A stretch of DNA of 64,000 nucleotides, from the NCBI GenBank assembly GCA_027886175.1, contig JAJNNQ010000013.1, forward strand, positions 4,855,501 to 4,919,500, in the 5' to 3' direction. The stretch is from Phylloscopus collybita. Lineage: Eukaryota > Chordata > Aves > Passeriformes > Phylloscopidae. This document shows, piece after piece, positions 26,924 to 38,022 of the stretch. Every line of letters starts with the position of its first letter. Position 1 is the first letter of the stretch. A program made the position numbers and the translations under genes. The notes beneath the pieces are model-generated. The model was not told the origin of the DNA, made no database searches, and saw only the letters and a program-made list of their open reading frames with translations.

Positions 26924-26942
26924 AAAAAAAAAAAAAAAAAAA
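26924..26942 (+). repeat. poly(A) tract, 19 bases
   Basis: Uninterrupted run of 19 A about 390 bases after the previous run. The segment between them is not recognisably a retroposed sequence. Confidence 0.9.
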
Positions 26943-29900
26943 GCAGTTCTCCTTCCCTAATCATACCATTGTCCTAAATACCTTTATTTAATTTGGTAGT
27001 GGCAACATGCAGACTCTTGGGGTGTGTGGGGGGGCCCCCATCACTTGACCCTTTTCATCCTGAAACATTCCCAACTATCATTATAACCCTGTTTCCACTG
27101 CACTGGCCCAACATATCTTTAAGCATCTGCATAAATAAAAAAACCACTCCCCACATTTTGGAACTAATTTAGACATTTCTGTACAATATACATTTTATTT
27201 TTTACGAAGAGCTCACCACATAAATATAGCTATAATGTTCCAGTCATGTCTGGAACTTACCACTAAAAATTTGATAGTTATATTTACATTTTCCATAGAC
27301 CAAAATATTTTAAGGGTAGAAGTATATTATATTGATTATGTATCCATTTCTGGGTATTAGTTTTGCTTAAATCCCTTAAACTATGAATATTTATCTAAAC
27401 TGGATGTGTGTTTTTCATTTTGTATCTTCAATGATGTCTCATATTGCAGTTAAAATAGCTGCTCCAACTTATTTGACAATTATAATTAATCTTTATATAC
27501 AATTTTGCCCATTAGTTAACAAAATACTGCAGAGCTCTCTCTGAAAAGCCACCCATTCATGATTTGTTCTTAACTTCATTTATTTTGCTAGAAAACATCA
27601 GCTGGGTGAAATTAAAGGAGGAAAAGACAGTTTTAATTAATGTCTTCTTCAGAAAAGAGTTCCTAAAGTTGCTGAAGTGATCTGTTTTGACAGTTTCAAA
27701 ACAAAATAATCCCTTTTGTATGTTTGAAATGATTTTTTAATTTGAAATTTAAGACCCCAAAAATATTCTGTTCAATAAAAATGAAATGTTTGAAAGGTAA
27801 AACATGCTTTCAGCAAAACATTTTGCTGGCTTATTGAAATTGTACACTCTTGTGCTGATTTGAAACCTAATACAGACTTAAAACTATTTTAATACATATA
27901 TATATAAAGATTTCTTTCTAAGTATACATATAGAGAGATAGGAACACATATGCAAATGCAAACTAAAATGGAGAAATAAATATAAATATATAAATGGTTA
28001 CATATTGATGCCCACCAGAGATATCTTTGAAACCTATTGGGCTGTTTGAGACTAAGACTAGCCACCAAATAGAATCTTAAAAACTCACATGCTTCCTGCA
28101 CTCAGGTGTAACAAAAATAAAACTGCCAAATCAGTAGGGTACTACCTTAAAAAAAACCCTATCAATAAATGCCTTTCTTTGAAGGATGAAAGGAAATAAA
28201 GGGAAGTTAAAGCTTTGAAAGGAATTGAATGTGGACTCCCAGTATCCATCTCTGAGTTTACATTGAAATCTCATTACGTGCTTAGGCCTCTGAAAGGGGT
28301 TTGGCTATAAACACAAACATTTAGAGTAGAAGCCTAAAACTTCAAGGACTGCTGCTGGCATAAGAAATAGCTGATAGATACTTTAAAGGCAAAATCTGAA
28401 GTGCTGGTAAGTTAGTTGATAAAGATTGTCTTTAGGAGAAAGAAGAGAAAGATGCTGAACAGAAGATTTAGGGCTTTTTGTCAAACATCTTCCAAAACTC
28501 GAAAAACTTTTTACTTTTTAAACATAATTAAAAATTTTTGAAACAGTGTTTTACTCCTGACTTAACTCTCTTTAAATGTGTAACTGATAGTATTAGTCTC
28601 ACTGTACAGCTTAGCAGTAGGCTCACATTAGCCCAGTTTAAATATTTCACACAGCTGGAAGTTTTCAGCACGAGGAATAGGAACAAGGGTGCTGCAGTCT
28701 CCTGCAAGTACATGCATGCTGGCACCCTTTCAGGTTTGTTTGTTTTTAAGGTTGTGCTAAGGGTGTTAGGCTTTGATTTCATCATTTGTCCTGGTTTTGT
28801 CCCATTTACTGACAGTGGATGATTCAGGTTTCAAACATATTGCCTTCAAAAGAAAAAAAGACTACATTTATCTTTGTCTTAAAATTGGTATGCAGTGAAA
28901 CCCTCCACATGCACATCTCCCCCAGTGCCTGACATGAGTTTTTTAGAACAGGGAAAATAAAACAGATCTTGATCCTACAGACTAGTTGGGGGTAGGAGGG
29001 GTGGGGAGATGCAGAAAACAATTGCTAGGAAAACATTTCCTGAAAAGCATCCCTTGCAATTTGCATTTCCTTGTTCTAACTTAGAGATGTGACTGGCCTA
29101 GAACACAAAGATACTCCACCACAATCCAAAAACTTTGAGAAAGTTTGGATTCAAGTTTTAATATCAAATTTAAAATTTGAAATGTGGATATGACAGTTCT
29201 TATTTGAGCACAGCCTCAAATCTGGGAACATCTAAACATAAAATCAAAAGAAAATTAAAATTCCTGCTTCTAAACATCTCCTCTGCAATACAGAAGTCTG
29301 TAAGCAAAAAAAAAAAAAAATTGTAAAAATTCTTCCATAGGCAAGAAGCCTGCAGTATTTTGTGGCAACCTACTTAGTGATAGTTTTGCAAATTATAAAG
29401 AATTGAGGATTGAGGGATTCATGTTTGTGCAATTTGCATTTGGTCACATGCAACAATAAGGCATTCACAGACTTTATTCTCCTAGGGATAGAGGTCCCTT
29501 TCTACTGTTTTGGTACAAAATCAGAAGGTTTATGTAAGTGGCACAAAGTCAAAAATGGGTCTGAAGGAAATTCTGACATTTGACTTTCAACTGCTCATTG
29601 GAACCTGTGTTCCTCCCACAGAAGCAAAGGTTGTAAAGACAGAGCTTTCCTTACAGCTGCTTCACAGGCAGAAGACAAATGAGTTTTTCTCATGTCTGAC
29701 TAACATGAGAACCAACCAAGTCCAAAATATTCAGGCTTTAATCTCAACTAATTGAGAAGTGTTTAATGAAGCGCTCTGTTCCTCATCTCTTATCAGCTTC
29801 TGCACTAAGAGAAGAACTGCACCCATTCCACCAACAGCTGTGAGCAGTTCCAGGTCTCTGGCCCTGCGAGACACCAGAAGGATGTGCCCCAGGCAGAAGG

Positions 29901-32900
29901 TACCCCAAGATGTTCAGTGTCGCTGACTTTAGAGAAAAATCAAATAAAAATCCAAGAAGCACTCCTTGAGAGCCATACCTTGCTAGGAATTCATCAGATC
30001 CAAGTGTTTCATGTACAATTATTGAGGTTTAATGAATAAGCATTCAGCTTTAATGGCACTGGAAAGTTTCTAACTTAGTATAATTTGCTAGCTTTCATTT
30101 TAGTGCTCTTTTCTCCTGGTAGAACAGTTAAAAGTTAAAAGGGTTTTTGTGGGGGTTTTGTACCTTTTTTTAACCTAAAAACTCTAAGAAGTAAAAATAC
30201 TCTTTTGTAGCATGTTATTGAAACAGTTTTATGCCAAACATTTAACAATACTGATGTCAGTGCGTGATAGGGAGGCAGAGGGCAACACTGCCCCATTTTC
30301 TTACACCACTAGAGAATTGGGTGTAGAAAGTTCATCTGCCAGCAAACCACATTCTATTTATGCTTTATCCCGTCATGCCTCTAATGCCTTTTTCCCCCAC
30401 TTCCCTGCCTATCAGGCAGCAATGAAATATATGCCTGTGTCATAATCATCCATGCCATCCTTGTTCCAATACTGACTTCCCCCCCATTTCCCTGAAAATG
30501 TCAAAATACGGGACTGTTCTATGGCTCTTTTACTGAATAAAAAGTAACAACATTCTCCATTAACTACAGCAACTAATATTTAGATCAGGAAGAAAGATTC
30601 CTGCCTAAAATTTACATGCAAACCTGCACAGGCCAGAACAGGATGTTTTAGGACATGATTTTGTTTGTTCTTCATTTTAATAGAAAGCCGCAATGTACTC
30701 ATTAAAAGTTGGCAAGAACACATACAGATAAATTAAAAAAGAAAAAACAGTTCTGGCTTAAATGAGATTTGTGTAGATTTGTGTAGGGGCCAAAAGGAAG
30801 GAAAAAAAAAAAAAAGAATAAAAAGTAGATGCAGAGGAAAACTCAGACCTATATTCCTATTCTATATTGCAAAAACTAGAAACCAGGGGGGAAAAGCTAC
30901 AACATTCCAAGAAGAGAAAAAAGTTAATTTTTAGAATAGAAAAAGCAAACCTGATTGCAGTCAGGTATATCATTATACCTTTATTCTTGTAAAAAAAAAA
31001 AAAAAGTATACATTGTCAAAATTGTATATGGCTGTAACTGTACTGATGTGATTTGATTTTTCTTCATTAAGCTTGAAGCTTCATTTCATCAAAATCAGGG
31101 GCGTACATCTCTTGGCTAACATCTTCTTTTTCAAAATTGTGGGCATAGAACTAAAAATACAGCTGAGGCTGAAAAGGAGGGAAGCTCTGTCCAGGTTTGC
31201 ATGGAAGTTGCTGTAGCAATCCTGCTCTAAGCATACAAGAGGTATCCAAACGTTGTAGCAAAGACTCTTTTCCTGCCTCTGATGCAGTGGGAAAACCAGA
31301 AAAGCTTCTGGTATCTGTTCATTCTTAACGCCCATGAGTCCCAAAAGCTTGCCTTTCTATTCCCTGATGTCAGCCTAATGTGCTTAGAGGTATAACTGCT
31401 TTCCTCTTGTGCAACAGTAAAATAAAATAGGCTGTGTCTACCCACAAACCCCAACTTTCAATTTCCCCCCTTTTCCTTGTGTATGCAACATTCTTGAGAG
31501 CACTTCAAATAATACTATGAACTTATTTCACCTTCGTAGAGGTATTTTACCTTTCAACTCCTTCTCTGAATGTGCCCAGGACCTTGTTTAATTAATTTCA
31601 CAAAGGCTCTATGATTCATAGAAGTAAAATTGTTTTCATACTAATGTTTCCTTGTTCACTGTTGCTCTCTTCCTGCTTCCTTTATGTCCAACCCCAGACA
31701 GTCTCATTTGGCAATCCCAAATCAGAATAGATTTGTTTTTCTAAGGCTATGGGCAGAGCTAATGACACTCAGATTCCCATGAAGTGGGTGTTACAGAAAT
31801 TGAATAAATAGCACCTGATTTCCACTGACCAAAGACAGGAACATTAAGGTGAAAAGAGAAAAAAAAAAACAACCAAAAAACCACACAAACCTCTAAAAAC
31901 AAATCTCTTTAGATACCTTTATAATAGTGGGAACTAGACAAGAATGTGATAATATATCTCCCAGCCAGGGGAAACTGAGCTGCAAATAATTCCAGTCAGG
32001 AAGGCATACTCAACTTTGAACCTTGCTTTCAAAGGTGAGAGCTTTCATGCTGTGAGTTCATGTGAATGGGTGTGAATTCATGGGAAATAGTTTCTGAAGT
32101 GATAGCCAGATTAAATTTAAAATCACTCTGCCTGTGTCTGAGGTGTCAATGATGATCCAAAAAAATGGAAGTGTTCTGATGGAGCAATCTTCTTATTACC
32201 TATCCTAAGATCTTAATATTGCTTTCTCTGTGATAAGTGAAATTCTGTAAAACCTCTTATTGCAAAGCAATAGTTATGAAAACACTGATAAAAGTCAAAT
32301 TAGAAGAGATCTTATGCATCTTCTGATTAATTTTCTAACATGGCTACATGAGAATGTCAAATGTTTTACCTTTCTAAGAACTCCTGATGGCTTACACTCT
32401 TCAGCTCCTCAGTATTTTTCAGTATTTAACTTCTGAGTCAGCTCAAGCTTGGTTTAGAGAAGACAGCATTGCATTATTAAGGAGAAAAATGAGTTTGCAA
32501 ACTGAGTATCAAGAAAATAAAGAGTTCATCAAAAAATCCTATGAGTAACTACTCACATAAAAGACATCATCCACAATAAAATAGCAAAACCATGAAAACA
32601 TCTCAAATTGAAAATTAAATCCCAGGAATATTCGTACTTGCTAACATTTTCTTCCTGTGTTTATCTAGAATAGTACAAGTGTCTCCAGGGTCTATTAGCC
32701 ACATTCAGCAAACAACACAAGCTTCTAGAACATTGACTCAGATGTGAGGCCCAGATGTTCAAACTGAAATCCAAAATACTTCTCAGCAATATTTCCATAC
32801 TCCAGAAGGTGTTTAAGCTTTCTGCTCTCCTGATTTCACCTGAAAGTTTCCTAGGTGTTTGCTTTGTACATGCTCAGAGCTGCCCTGTCTAAATAGCTCA

Positions 32901-35064
32901 AAGCCTATTTCTCACATCACTCCCAAGATAGGATCTAGAAATTTGGCAAAGGAATGCTTAGGTCCCCTAAGGCATCCCAAACATTAATCATTATGGAATA
33001 ATACCCAGAGCACACTGACAAGATGAGGTTCCTTCTTTGAAAAGGCTGGGTGGGAATCTGCACCTTTCACACAGCAGCTCAAGGCTTGCAGGACTCGGCA
33101 GGTGAGGGTGCTGGATCCAACAGGTTCCTAAGCACACAGACATTCCGAAGCCTCACTCCCCAGGAGAGTCCCCTAACCACCAACCTTTGCTCCTGAACAA
33201 CTGATACCAAGCTGCTCTAGAGAAAGGAATCCACAGGCCAATGGGCCAGCCAAAGTAAGCAATGCTGTCCCTTGCTCCACCTTCCTGGTTCATGTGGGAG
33301 TCATGGGAATTTATCCACTCACATCAAAGAGACAGAATTTAACCTCCAAGAAGACAGCTACTAAGCAATTCAAGACCCTTCCTTCTCCTTCAGCTCTGTC
33401 TCAGAAGGAAGAAGAATGAGTGCTCTTTCCTCTGGCAGAAAGGTGTCAAGAAGACCTCTGCTGAGGCCCAGCATGGCTGCTCTGCAATTCTGCATTCAGA
33501 GATACTTAAGCCAGCTTTAAAGTTAGCTCAAGAGCTTCAAGGAGTTATTTACAGCCCCATCAACTCCTAAAGCAACATATTTGCCCTGATAATCTGAAAT
33601 AGACCTACTGTACCACAGAGTCTGAACTCTGTATGGGTGTGGCTTTTCAGTAATAATATTGCTCCTTGATCTTGATTGCTTTTTGTTGGTTGGTTTCATT
33701 GTTTTCTGGACTGGAGGTTTATTGGGGTATTTTTTGCTAGCAGTATTACACTCCCTAATTGGCCACCACCTTGTTTGGTTTCAGCTTTGAGGCCCTGCCC
33801 TGTGTGAGGAACATCAGCAGATAAATAAGAATTCACTATTTCCACTCTAGAGACCAGAAAACATATAAGTTTGAAGCACTAAGGTCATATATTAAGCCCA
33901 TCCTTCCAGTTTTGTCATTGCTAAAAATCAGAGAGTACCCTAGATAAGGGTTTGATTAGAGCTAGGACCTCACCAGCCAAAAAACAATTGACCAAATTCA
34001 CAATTAAGTGCATAGTGGGGCCTATTTAGGAGGCAATGAATCCACACAGATGCCAACAAGCACAGAGCAGGATGGCAGTAGAGCTGTATGGATATTATTA
34101 AAGGCACAAACAGCCTCCTGGATCCTTATTGTTGATGTGCAAAATGAGAAATGGGATTGTCTTTCACTCTTCAAGCTGAAATTTCAGAATCAGTGACTTG
34201 GCAACGAGCAAAAAACCCCATCTCAGCTTTATGCTTAGAGAATAAGTATGGCTTAGCAGAAACCTGTGAGACACAACATGCATGGAACATTATAAAAGCC
34301 CTTTTGGCAAATTGCAAATAAAATTATATTTAAAAAATAAACCTCTGACTTATCTAGCTATACACATTAATGAGATATGAGGAAAGAGAAGTTTTCCTGA
34401 CCCAGCATGAGCACTCAGGTAAATTAAAATGATGTCAACACTAATTCTTCCCTTAGGACTGTATTTGCAAATGTTAAATATAAATTAAATATATGACATT
34501 CATACTTAAAATTTGATTATAGGTTTCATTTTCAATTCAGAGTAAGCATTTCTAATGAACTTAAAAGGGAAAAAAAAAAGTAAAAGCAAACAAAACCCAC
34601 CCCAACACCAAAGAGGAGAATATTTTCATTAGGGTGTATATGAAATGACAAGTGCAGCTTCATAACACGGTGCTTTATTTAACTGTGTTGATTTGTTACA
34701 GCAAAACATACTGATTTCTGGATGCAGATTAACTCTATCTCCTTTGGTCACCAGGAAAGACTACTGAAGTATTTAAGAAAGCAATTTTTAGAACAATACA
34801 TGCAATTTCCTGCATTTCCTTCCAGGAAAAACATATGTAATAGAAATTACTGGAATTAAATCAATAATCAGCATGATGGGTTCAGCTCAAAGGACTTGAA
34901 AACTTTTAGTTTTAGCTGTGCAAATATTTTCTCTCTGAGGCTTACTTTCAGTGTGGGTTTCCCCTGACAAAATAAATGCTCCTCAAGCCACCACATTTCA
35001 CAAAATTCAGTGTAATAGACTGCTGCTGCATTCTGTAAAGATCACCTCTGAAACCTTAGCATTT

Positions 35065-35350
35065 CTTCTCTCAAGTAACAAGTGATAGGACATGAGGAAA
35101 TGGCCTCAGGTTGCACCAGGGCAGGGTTAAGTTAGATATTAAAAAAAAAAAAAAAAAAAAAAAATTCCCCAAAAGGGTCATCTAGCACTGGGACAGGCTG
35201 CCCAGGGAAGTGGTGGGGTTGCCATCCCTGGGGTGATTTAAAAGTCATAGAGATGTGGCACTTAGGGACATGATTCAGTGGTGGTGTTGGCAGTGCTGGG
35301 TTAATGGTTGGGCTTGTTGATCTTAGAGGTCTTTTCCAACAAAAATGATG
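35065..35350 (+). mobile_element. CR1 LINE 3' end, plus strand
   Basis: This is the 3' terminal part of a CR1 element. Landmarks in CR1 order are AAGTGATAGGACATGAGGAA (about 35080), CAGGCTGCCCAGGGAAGTGG (about 35195), ATGTGGCACTTAGGGACATG (about 35251) and TTGATCTTAGAGGTCTTTTC just before the 3' end. The terminal 8-base repeat is decayed to TGATGGTG. It covers only the last codons of ORF2 and the 3' UTR. An A run interrupts the place where CR1 copies usually read GGAAAAATTT. Confidence 0.93.
35141..35164 (+). repeat. poly(A) expansion, 24 bases, inside CR1
   Basis: A run of 24 A lies inside the CR1 3' region where family members usually carry a short GGAAAAATT motif. CR1 matches resume on both sides, so this looks like in-place growth of an A tract rather than a separate insertion. 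Confidence 0.88.
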
Positions 35351-36986
35351 GTGTTCTCAGCACCAAACAAATTGCCAGCAGCCCCAGAATCTCCGAAGTT
35401 GTGCTCTTACACTTGTGGAGCTCCGTGCAGTCAAAGGCAGAGCTTGCCCAGCTATATCATGCAGAACAAGAAAGTCTGATGGAAGTTTCTGTTTTTGGAA
35501 ATAGTGAGCCTGCCACCATTTTGAGGGACAGCAGACCTGCCTCACCTGTTTGCCTGTGTGCTGTACAGGATGCTCTGCCACATGAGCCTTGACCCCAGCC
35601 AACATGCAGGGGGGCGTTTACAGTCTCAGCACACTGGTGGCGGGGCAAAACAGCTTCCTGGAGGGTCTTGGCTATTGCTGAGTTGGGGAAGCCTGTTCTC
35701 GGGAGGACAGGAGCCCAGGAGACTTCACTGCTCATATTTACTGCAAAAAGTTTTGTGAAGTTGAGAGGCCAGGAAGCAAGACTGCTCTCCCTGGCTCTTC
35801 TTCCAAGACCATGGGTATGGGAGAGAGATTTCTTTTCAGGCCTTTGGAGTATTTCTATCTCATGAGGTCAAAACTTCCTTTCTATAAAAAAAAAATTTGC
35901 CTCAGTCTGGATAAGTTTTGCTCTAGCAAAACTTAATTCCATAGTCTGACAGGTTTCTAATGTCTTTAAGATTATCTGATTTAAGGAAAAGGAGAGTAGT
36001 TTTGCATAAAATTCAACTCATCTTCCAATTCATGAAGAGATTTGGAAACTGCTGGAGATCTTTAATATTTGAGAATGATCCATGATTTCATAAATCCAGT
36101 TTTGGAGCTGATTTTTCAGAAGATAATATACATTCAGTGAGGCAAGAAAATCTTATAAATCAACAATCAATGAAGCCAAATTCTTCATTTCACCTTCTAA
36201 TTTAAATTTCTAATTATTCAGGTTTCTTACTGGTTACTGTAACAAAGAACCCTACACACACAAACACACATATATTTAAAATACGCTATCAAAGATGGCC
36301 TATCCCTGAAACTGAAATGACTCCATAATTACCTGAAGTCCTACTCCAGTAATTTAATAAAATCCCTTGGGAAAATACCAAATTAAGGTCTGACTTCTTC
36401 CTTTATTATTTATCTCCTGCCAATGTGGCCTTGTTGTCCTTTCTGAGTTAAACTCAAGCCAGATAATAAAGAATCAGGGAGGTGTAAAGTGATGGAACAT
36501 ACGCATCTAGAAAAGGTCATATCAGACAACCAATAACAAATCAAAATAAAATCAGATTATCCATTTCTTTGAAGTATAGAAAAGAAGAATATATTGAAAA
36601 ACTTCTACTGAATTAAAGATCTGAAATGAAACATTAAGGTTTAAATGTTCATCTAAAGTGCCAGGTTCTTTGCAACAAGTTGGACAACAGGGAATTATCA
36701 TGTGCAGGCTCATTTATTGAGACTCTCTCATCTTGATTCTCAAATCTTGATCCCTAAAGCAATAAAACAGGAGAGTAAAGAAAGAAAACCCTAAACACAT
36801 AAACTATGAAAAATCATTTGCTGCAATTTCTTTCTCCCCATTTCTCCAAGATTAAAATGGTCCCTCTGGGCCTGTTATATCTGAACAGATAAAACCTTTG
36901 GCAAGGCACTTACATATAACTGCAATGCAGTCGTGTTCCTAAACCTTCAAGAACTCACAGAGAGTTCAAGGTAACTTAAAAAGCTC
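35351..36986. other. unannotated; GC-richer first third, then AT-rich
   Basis: 35360-35870 is richer in G and C than its surroundings, and several overlapping frames of 65-95 codons are open on both strands because stops are rare. None resembles a protein family and neither strand shows a consistent start or splice structure. From about 35880 to 36986 the sequence is ordinary AT-rich DNA with a short CACA tract near 36256. Confidence 0.5.
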
Positions 36987-37935
36987 ATGTGGAACTTCCT
37001 GGGCATCCATTTCTGCCCATTGCTCCATGTCCTATCCCTCAGCACCACTGAGCACAGCGTGAGACACATTCTGACACCTCCCTTCAGGTGCTGACAGACA
37101 TTGATGAGGTTCCCTCTCAGTCATCTCTTCCTGAAGCTGAAGAGGCCCAGCTCCTTCAGCCTCTCCTCATGAGGGATCCTTCAGTCCCTTAATCATCTTT
37201 GTTGCCCTCCACTGGACCTGCTCCAGGAGCTCCACATCACTCTTTTACTGAGGAACAGAACTGGACACACTCCAGATCTGCCTCACCAGGGCAGAGTAGA
37301 GGCATCACCTCCCCTGACCTGCTGGCAGTGCTCTCCCTAAGGCACTCCTGGATACCTTTGGCCTCCTTGGCCTTAAGGGCACTGCTGGCTCATGGAGAGC
37401 TTGCTGTACACCATGACTCTCAGGTTTCTCTCCACAGAGCTGCTTTCCACTAGCTGAGCCCCCAGCATGTGTTGGTCCATGGGTTTACTCTTCCTCAGGT
37501 GCAGGACCCCGCACTTTGCTGAATTTCAGAGAGTTCCTCTGTGCCCATCTCTTCAGCCTGTTGAGGTCCCTCTGAAGAGCTGCACAGCCCCCTGGGGTAT
37601 CAGCCTCTCCTCCCAGCTTTGTGCTGTCAGTGAACTCGCTGAGGAGGCACCTGGCCCTTCATCCAAGTCATGGATGAAGAAATTGAACAATACTGGGCCC
37701 AGCATTGACCCCTGGGGACACCACTAGTGACAGACCTGCTATACCCTGTGACACTGCTTACGACCCTCTGGGGTTTTTCTTTCAGCCAGTTCTCATCCCA
37801 CCTCTCTGCCCACTTGTCTAATCCACACTTCCTGAATTTACCTATGAGGATGCTGTGAGAGACAGTATCTAAAGCCCTGCTGAAGCTGCAGTAGACAGTA
37901 TCCACTGCTCTCACCTCATCCATCCAACCTCCTCT
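36987..37935 (-). mobile_element. CR1 LINE fragment, minus strand, decayed
   Basis: Read on the minus strand this carries part of the CR1 reverse transcriptase through to near the ORF2 end. The plus strand shows the expected order: GATGAGGTTCCCTCTCAGTC (about 37103), CTGCTCCAGGAGCTCCACAT, GGGCACTGCTGGCTCATGG (about 37378), TGACCCCTGGGGACACCACT (about 37706) and CTCATCCCACCTCTCTGCCC. It lacks the endonuclease region and the terminal 3' repeat, and frames are broken by shifts, so it is older than the copy at 6393-7122. Its 5'-truncated end at about 37935 abuts a CR1 piece of the opposite orientation. Confidence 0.93.
37627..37923 (-). pseudogene. CR1 ORF2 reverse transcriptase fragment, inactive
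   Basis: A 98-codon frame spans reverse transcriptase motifs of CR1 ORF2. FSRALDTVSH (residues 14-23) corresponds to the motif usually written FSKAFDTVSH, and its first catalytic aspartate is kept. GVPRG (68-72) matches the next conserved block, normally GVPQG. The frame is then lost: the catalytic FADD box lies in another frame near 37612-37638 and reads FTDS, so one catalytic aspartate is changed. With the upstream domains absent, frameshifts and this altered active site, the copy is dead. Confidence 0.88.
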
Positions 37936-37939
37936 ATTT

Positions 37940-38022
37940 GCCCTAGTCTTGAGCAGAGGGGTTAGGGATTAGGCATCTCCAGAGGTGATTTCCAGCCTCA
38001 GGTAAACACTGTGATTCTGCTG
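37940..38022 (+). mobile_element. CR1 3' tail scrap, plus strand
   Basis: About 80 bases resemble the end of a CR1 3' UTR on the plus strand: CTAGTCTTGAGCAGAGGGGT, then CATCTCCAGAGGTGATTTCC, then CTGTGATTCTG as a remnant of the terminal repeat. It starts within about 5-10 bases of the truncated end of the minus-strand CR1. Confidence 0.7.

Larger units (their letters stand above)
18065..35064. other. unannotated AT-rich non-coding sequence
   Basis: No recognised gene or interspersed repeat. The longest frames (20561-20953 minus, 130 codons; 24457-24822 plus, 121 codons) match nothing I know. Contents include two short tandem duplications, a 27-nt exact repeat pair, homopolymer A runs (26511-26531, 26924-26942, about 29305-29320, about 30800-30815 and about 30992-31005) and a TACATATATATATGTA palindrome at 18099-18114. 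The stretch 33000-33500 is somewhat richer in G and C, with a CAG/GTGAGG donor-like site near 33102 but no clear acceptor. Confidence 0.55.

Noticed and set aside
26511..26942. Two poly(A) runs 390 bases apart as tails of processed pseudogenes
   Set aside because: Neither run has an AATAAA close upstream and neither upstream sequence looks like a retrocopied transcript.
35308..35865. Five overlapping frames of 65-94 codons on both strands
   Set aside because: They reflect GC-rich, stop-poor composition; no family match.
37199..37727. Two plus-strand frames of 84 and 86 codons
   Set aside because: Antisense shadows of the minus-strand CR1.
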